7,325 nt of DNA from contig MFIX01000219.1 of assembly GCA_001780825.1 (NCBI GenBank), forward strand, positions 1 to 7,325, in the 5' to 3' direction. Of this stretch, positions 1 to 5,933 are shown one piece after another (the stretch's first letter is position 1; the number at the start of each line of letters is the position of its first letter). The position numbers were made by a program, and so were the translations under genes. The stretch comes from Candidatus Glassbacteria bacterium RIFCSPLOWO2_12_FULL_58_11 (lineage in GTDB: Bacteria > Gemmatimonadota > Glassbacteria > GWA2-58-10). The notes under the pieces are model-generated. The model made no database searches. It worked only from the letters and a program-made list of their open reading frames with translations, and had not been told where the DNA came from.

Positions 1-1849
1 CGGGCGGCGTGCCCTTTTTACCCGGCCGGCCTCCGTGCGAGAGCGATACCAGCAGATCCGGCCCGAAACTCTCGGTCTGGATGGCCCGCTCCCAGACCCC
101 CGGCGATTCCTCGGCCGAATGGGTAAAAAACACCTTTGCCCCCGCCCGCTTCAGATAGTCCGCCAGCAGCTCGGCCACCGCCTGGTTGACATCCGCCTCG
201 CGGGTGCCCGACATGCCGGTCTCGCCTGCCTCGGCCAGGCCGTCTTCCGGGTCGAGCGCGATTTTCCGCCCCAGGAGCACTCCACCGGCCGCCGACTGAA
301 GCTGCATCTGGACGACCCGTGAGCTCCCGCGGGCGATATTGACCGTGTCAGCCGCGGGCCGGTAGCCCTTGAGCTCGAACCTCAGCGGATACTCCCCTTC
401 CTCCAGTCCCTCGAGGCTCAGGAATCCATCCGGGCCCGTTGCGTAGAGGCCTGCTCCCCGGATCAGCACCTTGACTCCGCCCAGCGGTTCCTCGCTGTCA
501 TCTCTGAGAGTCTGAATCACCAGGATACTCTTGTACGGCTCGCCGACAGGCACGCTCAGCTCGGCCGAGACATTGCCGCAGGCGGCCAGCACACTGAGCG
601 GACGGTTGACCGCCGGAGTGACCGTCACCGCAGCCGCGCCTCCATGCGTTGGGACCGAGCGGGTCGGCAGGTTGGGGTCCGAAAACTGGAAAAGCACCTC
701 GGTGCTGTCCCCGGCGGACCGGCCAAGAAGGTCGGAGACAGTGGCGGTCAGGCGCACCGGCGTACGGCCATCCAGAGGGATGGTCCCCAGGCTCGAGCCG
801 AGCCTGATCCAGGCCGGCGGCACCGCTACCTCAAAAGCCAGCCGGCATTCGCGGGCCGCATTGCCGCGCAGGTTGCGCACCCGCAGCGCTACCTCGTGCC
901 TGCCGTTGGACAGCGGAACTGCCGGCCTGGCCCGCAGCGCTCCGCTGGCCGGGTCGTAGCTCACCGGCAGCACTTCACCGTCAAGCGCCAGCTCGATCTG
1001 CTGCGGGTCGATCCCCAGGCTGCCCGACTCATCGTAAACCCGGGCCGATAGCTGCGGACAGGCCTCCTGGACCGGGCTGGCGCCTGCGACCCTGAGGTCC
1101 TCGGCAACCGGCACGCCGCCGCTCAGGTAATCGACGATCCCCAACAGGTAGGCATAGGCTTCGATCCGGCGGGCATTTTCGCCGAGAAGTTTCTTTTCGG
1201 TCTGCGGATGGCTCAAATAGCTCGCCTCGCCCAGCACCGCCGGCTGATTGTTGTTGCGGAGCACGTAGTAATTGCCGGGCCGGATGAAATTGCGCGGCAG
1301 GCCGACATTGCGCACGAGCTGACGGTGAAGGTAACGGGCCAGGTCCAGGCTGGGCCCCGGGTCGCTCATCTTATAATAAGTTTCGGTGGCATTGTAGCGC
1401 CGGTCAGGCGTTCCAAGGTTATTGTGATGCAGCGAAAGGAATAGCACGGCACCGCTATCGGCATTGGCCGTATCGGTCCGGGCTTTCAGGTCATCATGCA
1501 GGGGGCCGGTCTGGCCCTCGGGCAAAAGGTCCACATCGCTCTGGCGCGTCATCACCACCTCCGCCCCGTAGCCGGTCAGCAGGTCCCTGAGGATCAGGGC
1601 TACCGACAGGTTGACATCCTTCTCGGTCAGTCCGGCCACCCCCACCGCCCCGCTGAACCGGCCTCCGTGACCCGGGTCGAGAACTATCTTCTTGCCGACC
1701 AGCACTGAAAAATCCACTCCCTGGTAGTTCAGTCCACGCCCCCCATAGCCCGCTGGATCGCCGGAGGGGCGCAGCACGGCGCAGCCGCTCTGGAGCAGCA
1801 GAAACAAAATGAAAGCGCAGGCGGCTGGAATATTCTGGCGCGGGAACAT
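1..1849 (-). CDS. N-acetylmuramoyl-L-alanine amidase (Amidase_3) lipoprotein with Ig-like, carboxypeptidase-regulatory and second degenerate amidase domains; 3' end off the window
   Basis: Zinc amidase predicted to cleave the MurNAc-L-Ala bond of peptidoglycan in the periplasm. The frame is open from ATG 1849 to the left edge (616 codons, no stop). Residues 1-23 are a signal peptide with hydrophobic core FILFLLL and a lipobox-like end LLQSGC (Cys23; Gln at -3 is atypical). Residues 53-243 are a full Amidase_3 domain: DPGHGG (zinc ligand His61), TEKDVN (Glu76), SLHHN (His141) and GEASYLS (catalytic Glu208). Residues about 252-437 look like two beta-sandwich Ig-like domains. Residues about 441-518 match a carboxypeptidase-regulatory fold (PLGGVKVLI, TGPDGFLSL, EGEYPLRF, GYRP). 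From about 528 a second amidase-like domain begins (KIALDP, READVN, DLLVSLSHGG) in which the first His is Asp536. GGAAAG lies 7 bases before the ATG, a weak ribosome site. The gene is divergent from the glycosyltransferase. Amidase family is seen directly; the role in remodelling is inferred. Confidence 0.93.
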   Translation of the reverse strand, partial: MFPRQNIPAACAFILFLLLQSGCAVLRPSGDPAGYGGRGLNYQGVDFSVLVGKKIVLDPGHGGRFSGAVGVAGLTEKDVNLSVALILRDLLTGYGAEVVMTRQSDVDLLPEGQTGPLHDDLKARTDTANADSGAVLFLSLHHNNLGTPDRRYNATETYYKMSDPGPSLDLARYLHRQLVRNVGLPRNFIRPGNYYVLRNNNQPAVLGEASYLSHPQTEKKLLGENARRIEAYAYLLGIVDYLSGGVPVAEDLRVAGASPVQEACPQLSARVYDESGSLGIDPQQIELALDGEVLPVSYDPASGALRARPAVPLSNGRHEVALRVRNLRGNAARECRLAFEVAVPPAWIRLGSSLGTIPLDGRTPVRLTATVSDLLGRSAGDSTEVLFQFSDPNLPTRSVPTHGGAAAVTVTPAVNRPLSVLAACGNVSAELSVPVGEPYKSILVIQTLRDDSEEPLGGVKVLIRGAGLYATGPDGFLSLEGLEEGEYPLRFELKGYRPAADTVNIARGSSRVVQMQLQSAAGGVLLGRKIALDPEDGLAEAGETGMSGTREADVNQAVAELLADYLKRAGAKVFFTHSAEESPGVWERAIQTESFGPDLLVSLSHGGRPGKKGTPP

Positions 1850-2065
1850 AATAGAGCTTTCCGGAGCTGGGTGGTCAGGCTGATGTCCGAATTGCCCTAA
1901 ATTAAACCGTGGCCCGCGCCTCCGCAAGGGATGGGATTGAGAAAAAAAGCCCATCCCGGTATATTGATTGGCGGCCTGTCTCCGCCTGCGCCCTTGCCAC
2001 CCTTTCCGGCTCCCGGCGGAATTCCGGGCCGGCCGTTTTCTTTATCCGCCGCGCTGCGAGGAGCG
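1850..2065. promoter_or_regulatory. Divergent intergenic region with an 8-bp hairpin
   Basis: These 216 bases separate two genes reading outward, so both promoters should lie here, although I see no pair of boxes close enough to consensus to call. A perfect inverted repeat GGGATGGG (1928-1935) / CCCATCCC (1950-1957) encloses a 14-base loop with a run of seven A. No T-run follows on either strand, so it is not an obvious intrinsic terminator. A plus-strand frame from ATG 1931 continues into the glycosyltransferase, but its first 45 codons are Pro/Gly-rich and show no domain or signal; I treat them as untranslated leader. Confidence 0.5.
2058..2063 (+). promoter_or_regulatory. Shine-Dalgarno site fixing the glycosyltransferase start
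   Basis: GAGGAG sits two bases before ATG 2066, or four if GAGG is the pairing core. The spacing is short, but it is the only purine-rich site near an in-frame start before the first membrane helix. It supports ATG 2066 over the upstream in-frame ATG 1931. Confidence 0.55.
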
Positions 2066-3691
2066 ATGTCCGCTAAAGAGACAAACCTCTCCAATCCGCT
2101 AGAATCCCGCACGGAACCTCAAACCCGGCTTTGGCTGTGGGCGGCCCTGACCGCCGGCCTGGCCTTCCGGATCGCTTATCTCGTCTCGATGCGCGGCCAT
2201 CCCCTGTTCGAGCCGCTCCTGCCCGGCTACGACATGACTGTCTTCCACGAATGGGCTAAAAGAATCGCCGGGGGCAAACTGACCTATGATGGGGCATTTT
2301 ACCAGGCCCCACTCTATCCCTACCTGCTGGGGGCGATTTATGCGCTCACTGGGCCCAGCGAGTTGATCGCAAAAATATTCCAGGCATTTCTCGGGACCGC
2401 AAGCGTGGGGCTGCTCTATCTTCTGGGGCAGCGCTTGTTCGGCCGGCGCACCGCACTGACCGCCGCCTGGCTGATGGCGCTCACCCCGATATTCCCCTTC
2501 TACGAGTGCTTCCTGCTGGCCGACAGCCTGATTACTTTCCTCAACCTGGCCCTGCTGGCCGCCCTTGCCTGGTACGACCCGGATAAGCCGAGAAGATGGG
2601 CCGCGCTCTGCGGTTTTCTCCTCGGCCTGGCCGCACTGGCCCGCCCCAATATCCTGGTCCTGCTGCCCGTTGGCCTCTACTGGATCTGGCGCAGCCTGGA
2701 GGGCAAATCCGCTTCCCTCCGCCTGAAAGCCGCCGGTGTCTTCTTTCTGATCACTTTCCTGACTATCTCCCCGGCGACAATCCATAACGTAACGATCGGC
2801 AAGAGCTGGGCGCTGATCTCGGCCAACTTTCACGAGAACTGGCGGATCGGCAACAGCTACGACTCGACCGGCGGATTCTGGCAGCCGCAGCAAGGGGAAG
2901 TTCCGATTCTGTCCGCGGATTTCCTGCGCCTTCAGCTTAAAAAACTCTGGATGCTGGCCCGCGACTACGAACAGCCGAACAATGTGAACTTCTACCAGAT
3001 CGCCCGTGAAAATTTTTTGCTTAAGCTGCCGCTGAGCTGGGGCGTATATCTCGCTTTCGGCCTGGCCGGGATCATCCTCACCCGGAAAAACCGAGGGCAA
3101 CTTTTTCCGCTGTACTCCTACCTCCTGCTCTATGGCGCCAGCCTGGTGGCTTTCTTCATTACCGGCCGTTACCGCGTGCCACTCTGGCCGGTTCTGATTC
3201 TCTTCAGCGCCGCCTGCCTGACCGCGGTCATGGAACAAGCCCTTGAGAAAAAAAACCTCAGCGCCGCGCTTGCTCTGGCTTTGCCCTCGGCCGCCGCCCT
3301 CCTGCTGGTTCTGGGCAACAGCCGGACTATCCAGCCGCAGTACTTTGACAATGTCGTGCTGATCTGTGAGAAACGGGGGGATGACCAGGGAGCGGCAGCG
3401 GAGCTCGCGCGCAAGCTGGAGCTTTACCCGGATGACCCCGCGACCCTCTGGCGGCTGGCATATTACCTGCAGAAAACGGGACAAAAGGAGGAGGCCTCGA
3501 TCAGGCTGGAATGGCTCCTTACGCTGGTGGGCGAGCAGCCGCTGGTGCTGCGCGAGGCCGGCCTGCTCGATCTCGAGCTGGGAAATCCCGGCCGCGGCAA
3601 GGAACGCCTGCGGCGCTACCTCGAGCTCGACCCCTCGGCCCCGGACAGCCTGATAATCCAGGGAATCATTGCCCACCCCCCCGGAAAGTAG
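2066..3691 (+). CDS. GT-C fold (GT39/PMT_2-like) integral membrane glycosyltransferase with C-terminal TPR tail
   Basis: 541 residues. Family members transfer a sugar from a polyprenyl-phosphate donor to protein, lipid A or glycan on the outer face of the inner membrane. Helix 1 (about 22-42) is followed by a loop with PGYDMTVFHEWA, whose Asp56 fits the conserved acidic residue of GT-C enzymes, then YQAPLYPYLLGAIYALTG (79-96). Further hydrophobic segments lie at about 101-121, 128-145, 148-170, 176-206, 222-240, 326-338, 345-366, 370-388 and 398-416. Typical signatures are ECFLLADSLITF (147-158), LAALARPN (188-195) and GRYRVPLWPVLILF (367-380). Residues about 428-530 are soluble, alpha-helical and TPR-like (AAELARKLELYPDDPATLWRLAYYL is one unit, followed by EEASIRLEWLL and GKERLRRYLELDP). 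The start is ATG 2066, judged on GAGGAG and loss of sense upstream. Substrate and acceptor cannot be read from sequence. The next gene follows on the same strand after 153 bases. Confidence 0.88.
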   Translation: MSAKETNLSNPLESRTEPQTRLWLWAALTAGLAFRIAYLVSMRGHPLFEPLLPGYDMTVFHEWAKRIAGGKLTYDGAFYQAPLYPYLLGAIYALTGPSELIAKIFQAFLGTASVGLLYLLGQRLFGRRTALTAAWLMALTPIFPFYECFLLADSLITFLNLALLAALAWYDPDKPRRWAALCGFLLGLAALARPNILVLLPVGLYWIWRSLEGKSASLRLKAAGVFFLITFLTISPATIHNVTIGKSWALISANFHENWRIGNSYDSTGGFWQPQQGEVPILSADFLRLQLKKLWMLARDYEQPNNVNFYQIARENFLLKLPLSWGVYLAFGLAGIILTRKNRGQLFPLYSYLLLYGASLVAFFITGRYRVPLWPVLILFSAACLTAVMEQALEKKNLSAALALALPSAAALLLVLGNSRTIQPQYFDNVVLICEKRGDDQGAAAELARKLELYPDDPATLWRLAYYLQKTGQKEEASIRLEWLLTLVGEQPLVLREAGLLDLELGNPGRGKERLRRYLELDPSAPDSLIIQGIIAHPPGK

Positions 3692-3725
3692 CAGCGTGAA
3701 AAAAAATAAAAAAGTTGAGGATCCA

Positions 3726-3773
3726 GGCTGTCAAGGGTCGGCCTTTCGGCCGATTTACATGCCCTTGACAGCC
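3726..3773. repeat. Long two-part inverted repeat (hairpin 1)
   Basis: The outer arms GGCTGTCAAGGG (3726-3737) and CCCTTGACAGCC (3762-3773) are perfect 12-bp complements. Immediately inside, TCGGCC (3738-3743) pairs with GGCCGA (3748-3753) around a TTTC loop, leaving an 8-base bulge (3754-3761) on one side. In total 18 bp are paired. A T5 run appears only at 3786-3790, 12 bases after the stem, so it is not a standard intrinsic terminator. It could end the glycosyltransferase transcript, protect its 3' end, or be a binding site. Confidence 0.8.
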
Positions 3774-3797
3774 AATTAAGCGATATTTTTCATTTCA

Positions 3798-3828
3798 GGG
3801 GCGTTGAAATTTCTTTTCTCAACGCCCC
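3798..3828. repeat. Hairpin 2 directly upstream of the ribosome site
   Basis: GGGGCGTTGA (3798-3807) and TCAACGCCCC (3819-3828) are perfect 10-bp arms around an 11-base pyrimidine-rich loop. The stem ends three bases before the AAGGA ribosome site at 3832-3836 of the TTG-started gene. That placement suggests an effect on translation initiation or on leader stability, rather than termination, because no T-run follows. Confidence 0.75.
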
Positions 3829-3831
3829 CTT

Positions 3832-3836
3832 AAGGA
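3832..3836 (+). promoter_or_regulatory. Shine-Dalgarno site for a TTG start
   Basis: AAGGA lies eight bases before TTG 3845, good spacing. No in-frame ATG or GTG precedes a complete signal peptide, so this site decides the start. The site sits inside the palindrome CCTTAAGG (3828-3835). Confidence 0.7.
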
Positions 3837-3844
3837 ACTCCATT

Positions 3845-5488
3845 TTGCGTTTTCTGCCGCTGCTGCTGCTGGCGGCCCTGCTTCCGGCGAGCGCCGCCAA
3901 TGCCGGGACCGCCGCGCAGTCAAAGCTTAATATTCTCCTGCTGACTGTGGACAGCTTCCGGCCGGACCGGCTGGGCTGCTATGGTTCCCGGGAAGCCCAT
4001 ACTCCGAATATCGACCGCCTCGCCTCCCGCGGAGCGCTCTTTACCCGGGCTTTCAGCACCGCGGCCTGGACCAATGCCTCGCTGGTCAGCCTGCTCACCG
4101 GACTATACCCGGGAGCGCACGGAGTCGAGCGCCGGGGCGAGAGTTTTCCTGAGGGGGCGGTAGCTCCTTTGGAGCTCTTGAGCAAATCCGGCTGCCTCGT
4201 GCCGGAGATCAATTACCTCTTCCCGATGCCCAATTACCGCAACCTCGGGTTCACGCCCAATGCGATCCGGGACCTGCCCCAGTTCCTGCGCTCCTGCCGC
4301 GACTCGACATTCTTCGCCTGGTACCATTTCCACGGCCCCCACCTGCCCTACAGCCCCCCGGAAAAATACCGCAAAATGTATCTGCCCCGGGGCGAAAAGG
4401 AAAGCCCGAATATCCGGCAGGTGCTGGAAAACGTAATCCTTCCGCGCGGCGAGGAGGTGTTCAGCGAGAGCGAAAAAGCCGTGATCCGGAAACTCTATGC
4501 CGCCGAGGTCGCCGCCCAGGATGAGGAGATCGGCCGGGTCCTCGAGGTCCTGGACAGCCTGGGGCTGGACAGGCGCACGGTGGTTATCTTAAGCGCGGAC
4601 CACGGCGAGGAGCTGTTCGACCACGGCTGGCTGGGCCACGCCTCGACCAGCCTCAACGGCACCCTGTTCGATGAGCTGATCCGCATCCCGCTGATTATCC
4701 GCCTGCCGGACATGCCGCGGCGCGGGATCCGGGTCAATGAGCTGGTGCAGTCAGTGGACCTGCTCCCCACCCTTTTCGAGCTGCTGGGCCTGCCGCTCGA
4801 CTGCCCGGACCAGGGACATTCTTTCCTGGGACTGCTCAAAGGCACTGGCGGTGTGCAGGCGCCCCGGGACAGGGTGTTCTGCGAAACCAGTGTCTGCGGC
4901 TACCAGTGCCCGGACACGCTGGAGGTCACCTGGCTGCGCGCCGTGCGGACCGAAAGCCTCAAGCTGGTGGAAACCCTTGCTCCGCACGAGGCGCCGCGTT
5001 TCGCCCTTTACGACCTTGATAAAGACCCCGGCGAGCAGCTAGATGTCTCAGCCTTGTTCCCGGATACACTGGCCCGCTTACAGGGTATACTGGCCCAGCA
5101 GGTCTTCCGCAACCAGCGCCAGCGCGAGGCCCTCCTGGCCTCATCCGGCGCAACGCGAGGCGGCGAAAGCTTCCCCCCGGATATGGGGCAGGTCGCAGTG
5201 CAGGCTCCCGCCGAGGGCGAGACGATCACCTATGCGGCGCAGGGCGGAAAAGTCCTGGTAAGCTGGAGCGGTCCGCAGAACGGGGAATATCTGCTGGAAT
5301 ATACGGTGGGCCTGGGCAAGTACCATCTCGAAGGCAGTTTCCCGGTGCGGGGCAACAGCCAGACATTCGGGCCTTTCAACCCGGTTTTCTGGATGGCTTT
5401 CCCGCATTACAATCCCTGGCGCTTCCGGGTGGTCCCGAAAGGCCGGCCCGAGCTGGCCAGCGCCTGGCGCACTTTCACTTTCAACTGA
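3845..5488 (+). CDS. Exported sulfatase-like (alkaline phosphatase superfamily) hydrolase or transferase with Thr nucleophile position and C-terminal beta domain
   Basis: 547 residues from TTG 3845. Residues 1-20 form a signal peptide (FLPLLLLAALLPASAANA), so it is secreted or periplasmic. The sulfatase fold follows: LLLTVDSFRPDRLGCYG (31-47; metal-binding Asp36), TPNIDRLASRGALFTRAF (53-70), AAWTNASLVSLLTGLYPG (73-90), HFHGPHLPYSPP (161-172), ILSADHGEELFDHGWLGHAS (248-267; Asp252, His253 and His265 as metal ligands) and a later VQSVDLLPTLFELLGLP segment. The site that is Cys or Ser in formylglycine sulfatases (CxPSR) aligns with Thr76 in TNASL, as in threonine-nucleophile members of the superfamily such as phosphoethanolamine and phosphoglycerol transferases, so a phosphate-ester or phospho-transfer role is as likely as sulfate removal. 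Residues about 440-547 form an extra beta-rich domain (VLVSWSG, EYLLEYTVG, WRFRVVPKG) resembling a fibronectin-type fold. Substrate unknown; the polysaccharide context suggests a glycan substituent. Confidence 0.88.
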   Translation: MRFLPLLLLAALLPASAANAGTAAQSKLNILLLTVDSFRPDRLGCYGSREAHTPNIDRLASRGALFTRAFSTAAWTNASLVSLLTGLYPGAHGVERRGESFPEGAVAPLELLSKSGCLVPEINYLFPMPNYRNLGFTPNAIRDLPQFLRSCRDSTFFAWYHFHGPHLPYSPPEKYRKMYLPRGEKESPNIRQVLENVILPRGEEVFSESEKAVIRKLYAAEVAAQDEEIGRVLEVLDSLGLDRRTVVILSADHGEELFDHGWLGHASTSLNGTLFDELIRIPLIIRLPDMPRRGIRVNELVQSVDLLPTLFELLGLPLDCPDQGHSFLGLLKGTGGVQAPRDRVFCETSVCGYQCPDTLEVTWLRAVRTESLKLVETLAPHEAPRFALYDLDKDPGEQLDVSALFPDTLARLQGILAQQVFRNQRQREALLASSGATRGGESFPPDMGQVAVQAPAEGETITYAAQGGKVLVSWSGPQNGEYLLEYTVGLGKYHLEGSFPVRGNSQTFGPFNPVFWMAFPHYNPWRFRVVPKGRPELASAWRTFTFN

Positions 5489-5517
5489 CATGCCGGGAAG
5501 CTTTGCCTCGTTTCTTT

Positions 5518-5534
5518 CATTCACTGAGTGAATG
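5518..5534. repeat. 17-base palindrome, possible operator
   Basis: CATTCACT G AGTGAATG is a perfect 8-bp inverted repeat around one base, followed by an AT-rich stretch (TTATATATTGAG). The size, odd symmetry and TGAGTGAAT-like half-site resemble operators of TetR-type regulators, but no regulator gene is in view. It starts 30 bases after the sulfatase-like stop codon. Confidence 0.5.
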
Positions 5535-5630
5535 TTATATATTGAGCGGGGAAAGGCTCTTTTTCAAAGCGCCATAACGGTATTCAATCACAGTAAGTTG
5601 CAGTTATTATGTAATCCGTTTTTTTATATT

Positions 5631-5664
5631 CAGAAGACAGGAGTCAGAAGTCAGGAGACAGAAG
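5631..5664 (+). repeat. 14-base-period repeat block, left outer arm
   Basis: About 2.4 tandem copies of a unit reading CAGAAGWCAGGAGW (W is A or T). An inverted, nearly identical block lies at 5871-5903. Purine-rich words of this kind occur as dispersed intergenic repeats in several environmental genomes, as far as I recall; that recollection is not a search result. Confidence 0.75.
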
Positions 5665-5700
5665 AAAAGAAAAAATAACCGGCTAAAAGCGTTTTGAAAA

Positions 5701-5713
5701 AATCACGAATACA
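5701..5713 (+). repeat. Middle inverted repeat, left arm
   Basis: AATCACGAATACA is a 12-of-14 match (one base missing, one changed) to the reverse complement of TGTAATCCGTGATT at 5811-5824. It places a second pair of inverted arms inside the outer blocks. Confidence 0.5.
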
Positions 5714-5730
5714 GGTAATTGACATGGGTT

Positions 5731-5758
5731 GTAGGGGCGACGCATGCGTCGCCCCTAC
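5731..5758. repeat. 28-base perfect palindrome, core of the island
   Basis: The half-site GTAGGGGCGACGCA is followed at once by its exact reverse complement TGCGTCGCCCCTAC, with the centre between 5744 and 5745. The heptamer GGTAATT lies on both sides (5714-5720 and 5759-5765) in direct orientation, like a target duplication around a 38-base insert. Palindromes built on GTAGGGGC...GCCCCTAC resemble REP or miniature-element repeats scattered in many bacterial genomes. No transposase is in the window. Confidence 0.85.
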
Positions 5759-5810
5759 GGTAATTCCTTAAAAATGAGTGGACGGGACGGTGAAATCAAA
5801 GCCTTATCTG

Positions 5811-5857
5811 TGTAATCCGTGATTCTGAACCACGGATACCACGGATAAAAACGGATG
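5811..5857 (+). repeat. ATCCGTG / CACGGAT inverted and tandem words, middle right arm
   Basis: TGTAATCCGT (5811-5820) repeats a word at 5610-5619 in the same orientation. ATCCGTG (5815-5821) pairs with CACGGAT (5831-5837), which is followed by a second CACGGAT (5840-5846) and an ACGGAT (5851-5856). The set can form alternative short hairpins. Confidence 0.65.
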
Positions 5858-5870
5858 TCAAGGTTGACCC

Positions 5871-5903
5871 ATTCTGACTCCTGACTTCTGTCTCCTGACT
5901 TCT
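5871..5903 (-). repeat. 14-base-period repeat block, right outer arm (inverted)
   Basis: The reverse complement aligns with 5632-5664 without gaps and with only about four differences over 33 bases, most at the alternating A/T position of the unit. Together the arms enclose about 206 bases. The block ends about 60 bases before the preferred epimerase start. Confidence 0.75.
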
Positions 5904-5933
5904 TGCTGATAGTTGTACCAAAGTCAGCAACTA
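5903..5933 (+). promoter_or_regulatory. Two mutually exclusive small hairpins before the epimerase gene
   Basis: TTGCTGA (5903-5909) pairs with TCAGCAA (5924-5930), and TAGTTG (5910-5915) pairs with CAACTA (5928-5933). The right arms share 5928-5930, so only one stem can form at a time. The position just before the coding region is suggestive, but the stems are short and could be chance. Confidence 0.25.

Larger units (their letters stand above)
3692..3844 (+). promoter_or_regulatory. Two-hairpin leader between glycosyltransferase and sulfatase-like genes
   Basis: This spacer starts with an A-rich stretch (about 3699-3714), then two separate stem-loops listed individually, then a ribosome site. 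A TTGACA hexamer at 3765-3770, inside the right arm of the first hairpin, is followed after 17 bases by TTTCAT (3788-3793, four of six matches to TATAAT), so a promoter for the downstream gene may be embedded here. That would put the transcript start near 3800, at the second hairpin. The promoter reading is weak. Confidence 0.4.

Noticed and set aside
531..1051. Overlapping plus-strand open frames of 142 and 135 codons
   Set aside because: They lie opposite the continuous amidase reading frame and have low-complexity Arg/Ala/Gly-rich products with no signatures.
1931..2065. N-terminal extension of the glycosyltransferase from ATG 1931
   Set aside because: The 45 extra residues are Pro/Gly-rich, the ATG lies within a hairpin arm and has only a weak purine stretch (AAGGG) directly before it, and GAGGAG precedes ATG 2066.
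2099..3676. 525-codon open frame on the minus strand opposite the glycosyltransferase
   Set aside because: Its translation is Gln/Gly/Arg-rich without domain signatures, and the plus strand has a clear multi-helix GT-C protein. Long antisense frames are expected in DNA with strong G/C third-position bias.
3726..3790. Rho-independent terminator for the glycosyltransferase gene
   Set aside because: The stem is strong but the T-run begins 12 bases after it, outside normal terminator geometry. Termination here remains possible but is not called.
5610..5903. CRISPR array
   Set aside because: Repeats are inverted and nested or tandem without regular unique spacers, and no cas gene is in view.
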